This document shows positions 27,062 to 36,274 of a stretch of DNA of 64,000 bases, piece after piece. The translations under genes and the position numbers were made by a program. The first letter of the stretch is position 1. The number at the start of each line of letters is the position of its first letter. This DNA is from Oleomonas cavernae (GTDB taxonomy: Bacteria; Pseudomonadota; Alphaproteobacteria; Zavarziniales; Zavarziniaceae): assembly GCF_003590945.1 (NCBI RefSeq), contig NZ_QYUK01000011.1:586001-650000 (forward strand), given 5' to 3'. The notes beneath the pieces were generated by a model. That model saw only the letters and a list, made by a program, of their open reading frames with translations. It did no database searches and was not told where the DNA came from.

Positions 27062-27847
27062 CTATCCCAAGGCTGCGACCGCTCGCTTCGTCATGACAGT
27101 TACGAGGTGGGCGCGATACTCGGCGGTGGCGTGCATGTCGCTGTTCAGCTTGCCCGCCGCCACCTTGATGCCGTCGACCGAGGCACCACGAGCCAGCGCC
27201 GCCTCCATTTCCGGCACCCGGAAGACCGAGCCGCCGGCCCCGGTGACCGCCACGCGCCAGCCGCCGCCCGTCTTGGCGACGAAGACACCGACGACGGCGT
27301 AGCGCGAGGCCGGATTGGGGAATTTGGCATAGGCGGCCTTCTCGGGGATCGGGAACTTCACCGCGGTGATGATCTCATTGGCCTCAAGCGCCGTCTCGAA
27401 CATGCCGGTGAAGAAGGCATCGCCCGCGATCTCGCGCTTGCTGGTCACCACGGTGGCGCCCAGGCCGACCACGGCGGCGGGATAGTCCGCGGACGGGTCG
27501 GCATTGGCGACGGAGCCGCCAATGGTGCCGCGATGGCGCACATGCTGGTCGCCGATGCCGCCGGCAAGGCAGGCCAGGGCCGGAATGGCCTTGGCCACCA
27601 CATCGCTGGCGGCGACGTCGGCATGCCTGGTGGTGGCACCGATGACCAGGCTGTTGCCCTCGAGCTTGATATAGGCGAGGTCCTTGACAGCACCTAGATC
27701 GATCAGGTCGCTGGGGCTGGCCAGGCGCTGCTTCAAGGTCGGGATCAGGGTCATGCCCCCGGCCAGGATCTTGGGATCGGCAGCCTTGCCCAGTTGGGCC
27801 GAGGCATCGGCCACGCTGGCCGGGCGGTGATAGGCGAAGTCGTACAT
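27062..27847 (-). CDS. coxM: Molybdenum hydroxylase FAD-binding subunit (CoxM-like)
   Basis: The 261-residue protein has the two FAD-binding motifs of the CO dehydrogenase medium subunit: AGGMTLIP (near residue 29) and TIGGSVANADPSADYP (near residue 105). A C-terminal CO-dehydrogenase flavoprotein domain follows. It passes electrons from the [2Fe-2S] subunit to an acceptor. The start at 27847 (MYDFAYHRP) has GAGGAGG 8 bases upstream and follows the corrected coxL stop by 17 bases. Gene order S-L-M is that of form II enzymes. Confidence 0.9.
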   Translation of the reverse strand: MYDFAYHRPASVADASAQLGKAADPKILAGGMTLIPTLKQRLASPSDLIDLGAVKDLAYIKLEGNSLVIGATTRHADVAASDVVAKAIPALACLAGGIGDQHVRHRGTIGGSVANADPSADYPAAVVGLGATVVTSKREIAGDAFFTGMFETALEANEIITAVKFPIPEKAAYAKFPNPASRYAVVGVFVAKTGGGWRVAVTGAGGSVFRVPEMEAALARGASVDGIKVAAGKLNSDMHATAEYRAHLVTVMTKRAVAALG

Positions 27848-27864
27848 GATGCTGCCTCCTCGCC

Positions 27865-30224
27865 TTACTCGGCTGCCCGGGCGTTGATGGTCTGCCAGAT
27901 TTTCAGGGGCGTCGCCGGCATGTCGATGTGCCTGATCCCCAGGGCATCGGTAATCGCATTGATCACGGCCGGCGGCGAGGCGATGGCGCCTGCTTCGCCG
28001 CAGCCCTTCACCCCAGCGGGTTGTGGGTGCAGGGCGTCGAGGTGAAGCCCACCTTGAAGTCCGGCATGTCATCGGCCCGTGGCATGCCGTAGTCCATGAA
28101 GGAACCGGTGAGGAGCTGGCCCGAATCCTCGTCATAGACGCAGTTCTCGATCATGGCCTGGCCGATCCCCTGGGCGACACCGCCATGGATCTGGCCGTGC
28201 ACGATCAGCGGATTGATCAGGGTGCCGAAATCGTCGACCGCCACCCAGTTCACCACCTTGGCGACACCGGTTTCGGGATCGATCTCCACCTCGCAGACAT
28301 GGGCGCCGGCGGGATAGGTGAAGTTCAGCGGGTCGTAGAAGGCATTCTCGTCCAGCCCCGGTTCCAACTCGTCGAGCGGATAATCGTGTGGCACATAGGC
28401 GGCGAAGGCGACTTCCGAGATGGTCATCTGCTTGTTGGTATTGGGCACCGAGAAGACACCGTTCTCGAACTGCACATCCTCGTGCTTGGCGCCGAAGCGG
28501 TAGGCAGCGATCTTCTTGCCCTTGGCGATGATCTTGTCCGCCGCCTTGTAGATCGCGCTGCCGCCGACCGAGCCCGAGCGCGAGCCATAAGTCCCTAGGC
28601 CGAACTGCACCTGGGCGGTATCGCCGTGGATCACCTCGACATTCTCGATCGGCACGCCCAGCCGGCTGTTGATGATCTGGGCATAGGTAGTCTCGTGACC
28701 CTGGCCGTGGCTGTGGCAACCGGTGAAGACCTGGACATTGCCGGTCGGGTTGAAGCGCACCTGCGCGCTCTCGAACAGGCCAACGCCCGCACCCAGGCTG
28801 CCCACCAGCTTGGACGGGGCCAGGCCGCAGGCCTCGATATAGGTCGACAGGCCGATGCCGCGCAGCATGCCGCGCTTGGCGGCTTCCGCCTTGCGGGCCG
28901 GGAAACCCTTGTAGTCGGCCAGTTCCAGCGCCTGGTCGAGCGAGGCCTGGTAGTCGCCGATGTCATATTCCAGGGCGACCGGGGTCTGGTAGGGGAAGGT
29001 ACGGATGAAGTTGCGCCGGCGCAGTTCCGCCGGGTCGATCTTCAATTCCCGCGCCGCCACCTCGACGATGCGCTCCAGCACATAGGTCGCTTCCGGCCGG
29101 CCGGCCCCGCGATAGGCATCCACCGGGGCGGTATTGGTGAAGATGGCATCGACCTCGCAATAGATCGCCGGCGTCGCATATTGCCCGGCGAGCAAGGTGC
29201 CATAGAGATAGGTTGGCACCGAGGAAGCGAAGGTCGAGAGATAGGCGCCCATCGCAGCCAGGGTCTTGACCCGCAGCCCGAGGAAGATGCCGTTTTCGTC
29301 GGTCGCCAGCGCCACATGGGTGACATGGTCGCGGCCATGGGCATCGGCCAGGAAACTCTCCGACCGGTCGGCCACCCATTTCACCGGGCGGTTGACCTTC
29401 TTGGAGGCCCACAGGCACACCGTCTCCTCGGCATAGATGAAGATCTTGGAGCCGAAGCCGCCGCCCACGTCGGGCGCCACCACGCGCAGCTTGTGCTCCG
29501 GCGCGATGCCGATGAAGGCCGACAGCACCAGCCGCGCCACATGGGGGTTCTGGCTGGTGGTGTAGAGGGTAAAACTCTCGGTACCCGGCTCGTACAGGCC
29601 AAGGGCCGCGCGCGGTTCCATGGCATTGGGGATCAGGCGGTTGTTGATCAGGTCCAGCTCGATCACATGGGCCGCCTTGGCGAAGGCTGCCTTGGTCGCC
29701 GCTTCGTCGCCGATCTCCCAGCGATAGCTGGTATTGTCGGGGATGCTGGCATGGACCGCCGGGGCGCCCGGCTTGGCCGCCGCCGCGACGTTTACCACCG
29801 ACGGCAGGATGCCGTAATCGACATAGACCGCTTCGGCGGCGTCGCGCGCCTGGGCCTTGGTTTCGGCGATGACGATGGCGACATGGTCGCCGACGTAACG
29901 CACCTCGTCGAGGGCGAGGGCCGGATGCGCCGGCGCCTTCATCTCGCTGCCGTCTTTCGAGTGGATCATCCAGCCGCAGATCAGGCCGCCCAGCTTGTCG
30001 GCCGCCAGTTCCTTGCCGGTCAGGATGCCGACCACGCCCGGCATGGCCAGCGCCGCCGTCGTGTCGACGCCCAAGATCTTGGCGTGGGCGTGGGGCGAGC
30101 GGACGAAGACCGCATGGGTCTGCCCGGCCACGTCGATATCGTCGGTATATTTGCCGCGGCCGGTGAGGAACCGCTGGTCTTCCTTGCGCGTGACGGACGC
30201 GCCGATGCCGCTACCTTCAGGCAT
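27865..30224 (-). CDS. coxL: Form II CO-dehydrogenase-like molybdenum subunit (frame broken near its end)
   Basis: The large catalytic subunit of a xanthine oxidase-family enzyme. The active-site loop reads [12 protein letters not shown], the form II signature, not the AYXCSFR of true form I CO dehydrogenase. The substrate is therefore uncertain (CO at low rate, an aldehyde or a heterocycle). As sequenced the frame stops at 28008 after CTHNPLG. One G more in the run at 28011-28014 restores [10 protein letters not shown], with the catalytic Glu, and continues to TAA at 27865 (786 residues, normal length). Sequence error is therefore likely. It lies between coxS and coxM in one operon. Confidence 0.88.
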
Positions 30225-30236
30225 GGTCTGTCTCCC

Positions 30237-30704
30237 TCAACCGCGCATGGCTTGCGCGCCGGCCAGGACGGCGGCGACGATATTGTGATAGCCGGTGCAA
30301 CGGCACAGGTTGCCGTCCAGGCCTTCGCGCACGGTCGCCTCATCGGGGGACGGGTGGCGGCGCACCAGGTCGAGGGCCGCCATCACCATGCCCGGCGTGC
30401 AAAAGCCGCATTGCAGGCCGTGGTGTTCCTTGAACGCCGCCTGCATGGGATGAAGGGCGCCGTTGGCAACACCTTCGATGGTGGTGATTTCCGTACCATC
30501 GGCCTGGATCGCCAGCATGGTGCAGGATTTGACCGACTTGCCGTCGACATGGACGACACAGGCGCCGCATTGGCTGGTGTCGCAGCCGACATGGGTGCCG
30601 GTCAGGTCGAGATGTTCGCGGATGAAGTGGACGAGCAAGGTTGGCGGCTCGACCGCGGCCGTGACGGACTTTCCGTTCACGGTCAGGCTGATACTCGACG
30701 ACAT
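30237..30704 (-). CDS. coxS: Molybdenum hydroxylase [2Fe-2S] subunit (CoxS-like)
   Basis: The 155-residue protein has the N-terminal plant-type ferredoxin cluster motif ([16 protein letters not shown] plus a later Cys in KSCTML) and the C-terminal all-helical cluster motif ([10 protein letters not shown] and [10 protein letters not shown]). It carries electrons between the molybdenum and FAD subunits. It lies 12 bases upstream of coxL. The 132-base gap to coxG probably holds a promoter, or the mRNA may begin at coxG. Confidence 0.93.
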   Translation of the reverse strand: MSSSISLTVNGKSVTAAVEPPTLLVHFIREHLDLTGTHVGCDTSQCGACVVHVDGKSVKSCTMLAIQADGTEITTIEGVANGALHPMQAAFKEHHGLQCGFCTPGMVMAALDLVRRHPSPDEATVREGLDGNLCRCTGYHNIVAAVLAGAQAMRG

Positions 30705-30836
30705 GATGTCCTCCCTGTCGACGCGGGCGGATGTTGCTCATCCGTCACCGGCAGCACATAAGCGCTGCGATCGGAAAGTCTTTGCGCCTACGGGGCGGCG
30801 GTCAAGGCCTGTCTGATCAATCGCCCTGCATTCGTG

Positions 30837-31409
30837 TCATTTGATCAGGAACCACAGGACCAGAAGGCCGATGGCGATCAGCCCGCCAACCCAGACCATG
30901 GGGGGAATGCCGCTGCCTTCGCCCTTGGGCGGGGCGGCGGTCTTGACCACTTCGACCTCGGCGGCGCGGCTGCCGGCGGCGATGCGCGAGAAGGCCTCGA
31001 AGAATTCGTCGGCCATTTTCCGGGCGGTGCCGTCGATGAGACGCGAGCCGATCTGGGCCAGCTTGCCCATGACCTGGGCCTTGGCCTCGAAGGTCAGCAC
31101 GGTGAATTCGCCGTCCTGCGCCAGGTGCACCTTGGCCTCGCCCTTGGCAAAGCCCGCCGAGCCGCCGTTGCCCTCGCCGGTCAGGGTGTAACCGGCCGGG
31201 GGATCGATGTCGGACAGGGTCACTTTGCCCTTGAACTTGGCCTTTACCGGCCCGACCACCGCCGTGACCAATGCTTCCAGCTCGGTCGGGGAATGGGCCG
31301 TGACGCTCTCGCAGCCGGGAATCGACTGGCGCAGCACCTCGGGGTCGTTCAGGGCCTTCCAGACGATCTCGCGCGGGGCGGGGATACGATATTCACCAGT
31401 CATGTCCAT
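30837..31409 (-). CDS. coxG: CoxG-like SRPBCC protein with C-terminal membrane anchor
   Basis: The 190-residue protein has a CoxG/SRPBCC domain (MDMTGEYRIPAPREIVW start; about 1-145) and ends in a single hydrophobic span (MVWVGGLIAIGLLVLWFLI) with a short charged end. CoxG is needed to place CO dehydrogenase on the inner face of the membrane and may recruit the enzyme to the respiratory chain. It is the most upstream gene of the array. The start at 31409 is preferred over 31403 because family members begin with a similar Met-rich segment. Confidence 0.88.
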   Translation of the reverse strand: MDMTGEYRIPAPREIVWKALNDPEVLRQSIPGCESVTAHSPTELEALVTAVVGPVKAKFKGKVTLSDIDPPAGYTLTGEGNGGSAGFAKGEAKVHLAQDGEFTVLTFEAKAQVMGKLAQIGSRLIDGTARKMADEFFEAFSRIAAGSRAAEVEVVKTAAPPKGEGSGIPPMVWVGGLIAIGLLVLWFLIK

Positions 31410-31553
31410 GGGCGCGTCTCCCGCTCTTCTTGTGACAAGCGGCACAGTAATCCAGCCGCATCCCGATGCAATGTCCCGCCGCGTCCTGATGGCGCCTTGC
31501 CGGGCATCCGGCAGGATGTCATCGTGCGCCCTTGATCCAGACGTAAGGCGCCG

Positions 31554-32237
31554 ATGGCCGAATTTCATTTCGTTGAAGATTACGAGCGCTACGTCGCCGA
31601 CCTCATCAAGCAGCATCCGATCGACGAAGCCATGGCCCTGGCCGTCGGCGGCCAGTTCGAACTGATCGGCAAGATCGAGCGGCTGATCCTGGAATATGCC
31701 GGTCTCGAGGACGGCATGGCCGTTATCGACCTGGGCTGCGGCAGCGGCCGCCTGGCCCATGCCCTGGGCGCCGGCTGCAAGGTCGACTACCTGGGGATCG
31801 ACGTCGTGTCCGCCTTGCTGGCTTATGCCCGGACCAAGGCGCCGGCGCACTACAAGTTTGTCCTGCACCGCGAATTGTCGCTGCCGGCGGCGGATGCCTC
31901 GGCCGATCTGGCCTGCGCCTTCAGCGTCTTCACCCACCTGCTGCATGCCGAGACCTACATCTACCTGGCCGAGATGCACCGCGTGCTCAAGCCGGGCGGG
32001 CTGGTGGTCTTCTCCTTCCTCGAGTTCGGTGCCGGGGCGCATTGGACGGTGTTCGAACAGACGGTGGCCCATCAGCGCGCCAAGGCCAACCCGCCGCTCA
32101 ACACCTTCATCGAGCGCAGCGTGATCCAGGTCTGGTGCCGGCACCTGGGCTTTGAACTGCTCGAATGCATCGACGGCGACCAGCCCCGCTGGGACGGCCG
32201 CCTGCTGGGCCAGTCGATCGCCATCTTGAGGCGGTGA
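31554..32237 (+). CDS. Class I SAM-dependent methyltransferase
   Basis: The 227-residue protein shows motif I VIDLGCGSGRLAHALG (SAM binding), an acidic motif II (YLGIDVVSALL) and the post-motif VLKPGGLVVFSFLE. It likely methylates a small molecule or lipid; the acceptor cannot be inferred. It is alone on the plus strand, divergent from coxG and 59 bases before parD, so it has no clear operon partner. The intergenic space to parD contains the parDE operator. Confidence 0.85.
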   Translation: MAEFHFVEDYERYVADLIKQHPIDEAMALAVGGQFELIGKIERLILEYAGLEDGMAVIDLGCGSGRLAHALGAGCKVDYLGIDVVSALLAYARTKAPAHYKFVLHRELSLPAADASADLACAFSVFTHLLHAETYIYLAEMHRVLKPGGLVVFSFLEFGAGAHWTVFEQTVAHQRAKANPPLNTFIERSVIQVWCRHLGFELLECIDGDQPRWDGRLLGQSIAILRR

Positions 32238-32252
32238 TTGCCGAGGTCGCCA

Positions 32253-32283
32253 CGATATGAGAGATTATTAAATCCTCATATCG
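32253..32283. promoter_or_regulatory. Putative parDE operator
   Basis: CGATATGAG (32253-32261) and CTCATATCG (32275-32283) are a perfect 9-base inverted repeat with a 13-base AT-rich spacer, ending 13 bases before parD. ParD-like antitoxins repress their operon through such sites. Confidence 0.65.
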
Positions 32284-32296
32284 AGGGAAGCTGCCG

Positions 32297-32560
32297 ATGA
32301 ATATCTCCATTTCCCTGACCCCAGAGCTTTTGGCGCTCGCGAAGGCCAAGGTCGAGACGGGACGCTATACCTCGATCAGCGAAGTGGTTCGCGAGGCCTT
32401 GCGCATGCTCGAGCGCGCCGACCAGCGCGATGCAGAAGTGATGGCCGGTCTCAGGCAGGCTTGGGAGGAGGGGATTGCATCCGGGGATGCAGGGCCGCTC
32501 GACTTTGCCGAATTGAAGGCCGAAGGCCGGCGTCGTCTGGCTGAATCGGTGAAGCGCTAG
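32297..32560 (+). CDS. parD: ParD-like antitoxin
   Basis: The 87-residue protein has an N-terminal ribbon-helix-helix DNA-binding part (MNISISLTPELLALAKAKVE, then YTSISEVVREALRMLE) and a charged C-terminal tail that would bind the toxin. This is the CC2985/ParD antitoxin type. It precedes a ParE-like toxin by 4 bases. The operator repeat lies just upstream. Confidence 0.88.
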   Translation: MNISISLTPELLALAKAKVETGRYTSISEVVREALRMLERADQRDAEVMAGLRQAWEEGIASGDAGPLDFAELKAEGRRRLAESVKR

Positions 32561-32564
32561 CCAA

Positions 32565-32873
32565 TTGGCGCAGATCCGCAAAACCAAGCGGGCGCGTGCA
32601 GACTTGCTCGAAATATGGCTGAAGATCGCAGCGGCAAACACCGGGGCCGCTGATCGCGTTCTCGATCAAATCGAACGGCGGGTGTCGCTGCTCGAAAATT
32701 CGCCGGCGGCGGGGCCATCTCGTCCCGATATTGCGCCGACAGCGCGGGCCTTGGTCGTGCGGCCCTATCTGGTTCTCTACCGGGTGCTCCCCAAGTCAGT
32801 CGTACAGATAGTGCGGGTGCTTCACGGCGCCCGGAAGATCGATCTGTCGCTGTTCCTCGAAGGGATCGAATAG
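32565..32873 (+). CDS. parE: ParE/RelE-superfamily toxin
   Basis: The 102-residue protein follows parD by 4 bases and has the ParE fold pattern: KRARADLLEIWLKIA helix, a second helix with VLDQIERRVSLLENSP, and beta strands with VVRPYLVLYRVL and VQIVRVLHGARK. ParE toxins inhibit DNA gyrase; RelE relatives cut mRNA. The RVLHGARKI ending favours ParE. The start is TTG at 32565, with no better start in frame. The gene is convergent with and 5 bases from the DUF934 gene. Confidence 0.85.
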   Translation: MAQIRKTKRARADLLEIWLKIAAANTGAADRVLDQIERRVSLLENSPAAGPSRPDIAPTARALVVRPYLVLYRVLPKSVVQIVRVLHGARKIDLSLFLEGIE

Positions 32874-32878
32874 GCCCT

Positions 32879-33375
32879 TCAGGCCAGGCCGTGGCGCTTT
32901 TGCAGGATGGTGGGGCCGCCGACCACGGCCGGCTGGTAGTAGTCGCTGAATTCCCTGGGGCCTGGGCGAAGGCTTCCAGCGGGAAGTCGTCGTCGACCTC
33001 GAAGGTGTCGATGCCGCAGCGGATCATGTTCAGGATCTGGTCGCGCAGCACGTCGCCCACGGCGCGGATCTCGCCCTTGAAGGCGAAGCGATTGCGCAAC
33101 TGGGTGGCGTGGCTATAGGCGCGGCCGTCGCGGAAGATCGGGAATTCCAGCGCGACCACGGCGAAACGGTCGAGATCGCCGTCGACGGACGAGGGCGGCT
33201 CGTTCGATTTCAGGCGCAGGCCCAAGGGTGCGTTGCGGCCCATCAGCTGGTCGCGCTCGGCCTTGAAGCGGGTCAGGGAGACGATCACCGCCTTGCCGTC
33301 GTCGGGCAGGCTCTCGTCGTCGGCAACCAGGGTCCAGTCGTCGGCGACAACCGCGCCGTGCTTAACGAGCTTCAT
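32879..33375 (-). CDS. DUF934 protein of the sulfite reductase operon (frame broken)
   Basis: DUF934 proteins accompany cysI in many proteobacteria and are needed in sulfite reduction, although their biochemical role is not known. The N-terminal part (MKLVKHGAVVADDW; PLGLRLKSNEPP) is in one frame. After AFAQA the frame shifts at a G run on the plus strand (32957-32960). The other frame then gives REFSDYYQPAVVGGP and RHGLA before a TGA at 32879. Restoring one base gives 165 residues, normal for the family. It overlaps cysI by 14 bases. An indel from sequencing is the simplest explanation. Confidence 0.8.
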
Positions 33376-35017
33376 ACAGGGCCGCCTTGAAGGGGGCCAT
33401 GCCGACCCGCCGGTAGCAGTCGAGGAACGCCTCCGCGTCGCCCTCGCGCAGTTTCAGATAGGTTTCGACCACGGTCTCGATCGCGTCGACGATCTTGTCG
33501 GCCGGGAAACCCGCGCCGGTGATCTGGGCCAGCGAGGCATCCTCCGCCGCCGAGCCGCCGAGCTGGAGCTGGTAGAGCTCCTCGCCCTTTTTGTCGACGC
33601 CCAGGATGCCGATGTGGCCGACATGATGATGGCCGCAGGCATTGATGCAGCCCGACATCTTGATCTTCAGCGAGCCGATGCTGTACTGGCGCTCCAGGTC
33701 GGCGAAGCGGGCCTGGATCTCCTCGGCCACCGGGATCGAGCGGGCATTGGCCAGGTCGCAATAATCCAGTCCCGGGCAGCAGATGATGTCCGAGATCAGG
33801 CCGATATTGCTGGCCGCCAGGCCCGCTGCCTTCAACTGCTGCCAGACCGCATGGACATCGTCGAGACGGACATGCGGCAGCACCAGGTTCTGTTCGTGGG
33901 TGACGCGGATTTCGTCGAACGAGTACTGCTCGGCCAGGTCCGCCGCCAGGTCCATCTGTTCGGCCGTAGCATCGCCGGGGGCCACGCCCAGGGGCTTCAG
34001 CGAGACCGAAATGATGGCATAGCCCGGCACCTTGTGGGCGTGGACATTGGTGCGGGTGAAGTCGCGGAAGGCGCAGTCTTCGAACTTGTGCGCCTCGAAG
34101 GCCACCGACTTTTCCGGCAGCGTGGCGAAGGCCGGCGGCTGGAAATAGGCGCGGATGCGCTCGATCTCGGCTTCCGGCAGGGCGACGGTGCCGTGGATGC
34201 GGGCGAATTCCTCGTCCACCGCGGCCTTGAACTTATCCAGGCCCATCTCGTGGACCAGGATCTTGATCCGCGCCTTGTAGATATTGTCGCGCCGGCCCAG
34301 CTCGTTATAGACGCGCAGGCAGGCGGTGGCATAGGTCAGCAGGTCGGCCTTCGAGACGAAGGGGTTGATCAGCTTGGCCAGGATCGGGGTGCGGCCCAGG
34401 CCGCCGCCGATCCAGAACTGAAAGCCGGTCTCGCCCGCCTCGTTCTTCACCACACGGATACCGATGTCGTGCATCAGGATCGCGGCGCGGTCGTGGGCGC
34501 AGCCGGTCACCGCGATCTTGAACTTGCGCGGCAGATACGAGAATTCCGGGTGGAAGGTCGACCATTGCCGGATGATCTCGGCCCAGGGCCTGGGATCTTC
34601 CACCTCCTCGGCCGCGGCGGCGGCGAAGGGGTCGGAGGTCACATTGCGGATGCAGTTGCCCGAGGTCTGGATGCCGTGCATCTGCACGGTGGCGAGGTCG
34701 GCCAGGATGTCCGGCGTGTCGACCAGGCGCGGCCAGTTGTACTGGATGTTCTGGCGCGTGGTGAAATGGCCATAGCCCTTGTCGTACTTACGCGCGATAT
34801 GGGCCAGCATGCGCATCTGCGCCGACGACAGGGTGCCATAGGGGATGGCGACCCGCAGCATATAGGCGTGAAGCTGCAGGTAGAGGCCGTTCATCAGGCG
34901 CAGCGGCTTGAACTGGTCCTCGGTCATCGCCCCGGCGATGCGGCGGCTCACCTGGCCGCGGAACTGGGCGACCCGTTCGTTGACCATGGTCTGGTCGAAT
35001 TCGTCATAGCGGTACAT
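33362..35017 (-). CDS. cysI: Nitrite/sulfite reductase, hemoprotein CysI type
   Basis: The 551-residue protein carries siroheme/[4Fe-4S] motifs: CCPGLDYCDLA and SGCINACGHHHVGHIG supply the four cluster cysteines. Two ferredoxin-like half domains (about 45-115 and 310-380) frame the fold, with TRQNIQYNW near the first. It reduces sulfite to sulfide for cysteine synthesis; nitrite is a possible alternative. The DUF2849 and DUF934 partners point to sulfite. The expected cysH does not follow DUF934; a toxin-antitoxin pair is there instead. Confidence 0.9.
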   Translation of the reverse strand: MYRYDEFDQTMVNERVAQFRGQVSRRIAGAMTEDQFKPLRLMNGLYLQLHAYMLRVAIPYGTLSSAQMRMLAHIARKYDKGYGHFTTRQNIQYNWPRLVDTPDILADLATVQMHGIQTSGNCIRNVTSDPFAAAAAEEVEDPRPWAEIIRQWSTFHPEFSYLPRKFKIAVTGCAHDRAAILMHDIGIRVVKNEAGETGFQFWIGGGLGRTPILAKLINPFVSKADLLTYATACLRVYNELGRRDNIYKARIKILVHEMGLDKFKAAVDEEFARIHGTVALPEAEIERIRAYFQPPAFATLPEKSVAFEAHKFEDCAFRDFTRTNVHAHKVPGYAIISVSLKPLGVAPGDATAEQMDLAADLAEQYSFDEIRVTHEQNLVLPHVRLDDVHAVWQQLKAAGLAASNIGLISDIICCPGLDYCDLANARSIPVAEEIQARFADLERQYSIGSLKIKMSGCINACGHHHVGHIGILGVDKKGEELYQLQLGGSAAEDASLAQITGAGFPADKIVDAIETVVETYLKLREGDAEAFLDCYRRVGMAPFKAALYEAR

Positions 35018-35028
35018 CGGGCACCTCC

Positions 35029-35352
35029 TCAGCGAGTGCCGTTGGCGGACGGGCCGCCATTATGCAGCCCGGCCTGCTTGCCGAGGTCGTTCCGGTTCGA
35101 GGGGCCGGCCGCGCGAATCCGCTCGCGCACGCTCGCCGGCAGGATCCGGCCGCCCTCGACCGTGACCGGCATCAGATAGGCACCGACCACCAGCCGCGCC
35201 TTGATGGCAGCGGCCCCGGCAGCGGTCAGCGCGACCTCGCCGTCATCATCGCTCACCACGCGCGCAGACGCCAGATCCTCGGCCCAGGCGTCGCCTTCAG
35301 CCAGATAGACAACTTCACCGTCGAGCAGCCTGTTGGCCGTCAGAACCTTCAT
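35029..35352 (-). CDS. DUF2849 protein upstream of cysI
   Basis: The 107-residue protein begins MKVLTANRLLDGEVVYL and contains VVGAYLMPV, the pattern of the DUF2849 family found almost only in alphaproteobacterial sulfite reductase operons. It lies 11 bases upstream of cysI. No enzymatic motif is visible; a helper role in sulfite reduction is inferred from context. Confidence 0.82.
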   Translation of the reverse strand: MKVLTANRLLDGEVVYLAEGDAWAEDLASARVVSDDDGEVALTAAGAAAIKARLVVGAYLMPVTVEGGRILPASVRERIRAAGPSNRNDLGKQAGLHNGGPSANGTR

Positions 35353-35460
35353 GGGAATCCGCGCCTGAAAACCGGTCGGCCCTGATACGCCGTGGCCCGA
35401 TCAAGGTCAAGGGATCGCTTGGAGAATAAATGATATAACAACCGCAATATGGAAAATATG

Positions 35461-35486
35461 CCGGCCGGGTACGGCACCCCGGCCGG
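35461..35486. terminator. GC-rich hairpin, possible terminator
   Basis: CCGGCCGGG (35461-35469) and CCCGGCCGG (35478-35486) form a perfect 9-bp stem with an 8-base loop, in an otherwise AT-rich gap between the DUF2849 start and the hypothetical gene stop at 35548. It could end transcription of the gene at 35548-36045 or act as a leader hairpin for the sulfite reductase operon. Confidence 0.5.
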
Positions 35487-35547
35487 TAGTAAATCCAATG
35501 CTACGATCTTATTTAATATCAAATAGTTATAGGGATTTTCTAATGCC

Positions 35548-36045
35548 CTATTTGAACAGCTTGGCGTTCACGCGCGAGGTGGGGGTAATGCGCTTGGCGC
35601 AATCCGCCACCGCGCCATCCGCACCGGTGCAGGCCATGACCTCGTTGATCAGCACGCTGCCGATCTTGGTGCAGTCCTGGCCGTCGATGTCGAACAGCTT
35701 CACCGTGGTCTTGCCCATGGGCAGCGGGGCAAGGCCGACCGCGATGCGCCGCTCGATGATCTGTTCCGGGCTGAACAGGATCAGGTCCAGCTTCAGGTCG
35801 GTGATGTCGGGCCCGCCCGGATTGGACAGCACCAGATAGGCCCGGCACGCCTTGTCCTGGGGCTCGAGCTTGTTCAGTTCGATCGAGATCGGTTCGGCTG
35901 CTGTGGCCGCGGCCGGGGCAGGGGCGGCCGGTTCGGCTGCCGGTGTCTGGGCCAGGGAGGCGCCGGCGAAATAGACAATGCCGGCGGCAAATATCCCGGC
36001 GCCTCTCAAACCGAGGCGGAGAGCGGCGGGTGAAGAAGCGATCAT
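35548..36045 (-). CDS. Hypothetical secreted protein
   Basis: I do not recognise the 165-residue product beyond general features. It has an N-terminal signal sequence (GAGIFAAGIVYFAGASLAQ), a Pro/Ala-rich linker, and a beta-rich domain (ISIELNKLEP, LVLSNPGG, KLDLILFSP) with paired cysteines in KACRAYLVL, GQDCTKIG, MACTG and ADCAKR, likely forming periplasmic disulfides. The gene is divergent from the zinc cluster; the space between contains the Zur-like box and three 15-bp repeats, so zinc control is possible. Confidence 0.7.
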   Translation of the reverse strand: MIASSPAALRLGLRGAGIFAAGIVYFAGASLAQTPAAEPAAPAPAAATAAEPISIELNKLEPQDKACRAYLVLSNPGGPDITDLKLDLILFSPEQIIERRIAVGLAPLPMGKTTVKLFDIDGQDCTKIGSVLINEVMACTGADGAVADCAKRITPTSRVNAKLFK

Positions 36046-36158
36046 GCTGTCCCTCGTAAATCACGAACCGATCGGGGGCCTGAGAATGCGGTCACGGCCG
36101 ATGCGGTGGCAAGCATGCTTGCAAACGGTGGCGGCGGAAATGGGGCGATCGTGAAATC

Positions 36159-36198
36159 TGTGATCCCCTAAGATGTGATCCCCCGAAATGTGATGCCC
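36159..36198. repeat. Three 15-bp-phased direct repeats
   Basis: TGTGATCCCC at 36159 and 36174 and TGTGATGCCC at 36189 recur at exactly 15-base steps in the region between the secreted-protein gene and the znu operon. The regular spacing suggests a regulator array or slipped duplication. Confidence 0.6.
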
Positions 36199-36232
36199 AT
36201 CATCGCCGCAGATTTTGCCTTGTGCTAAAAAT

Positions 36233-36245
36233 GTTATGTTATAAC
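36233..36245. promoter_or_regulatory. Putative Zur box
   Basis: GTTATGTTATAAC is a near-perfect palindrome of the GTTAT-N2-ATAAC kind described for alphaproteobacterial Zur sites. It lies 30 bases before the small ORF that leads the znu operon. Confidence 0.55.
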
Positions 36246-36274
36246 GTATCTCGAAATCAGCGCCGGTGCCCCAG

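Noticed and set aside
36159-36198. CRISPR-like array
   Set aside because: Only three 10-base units with 5-base gaps, no cas genes; far too short.
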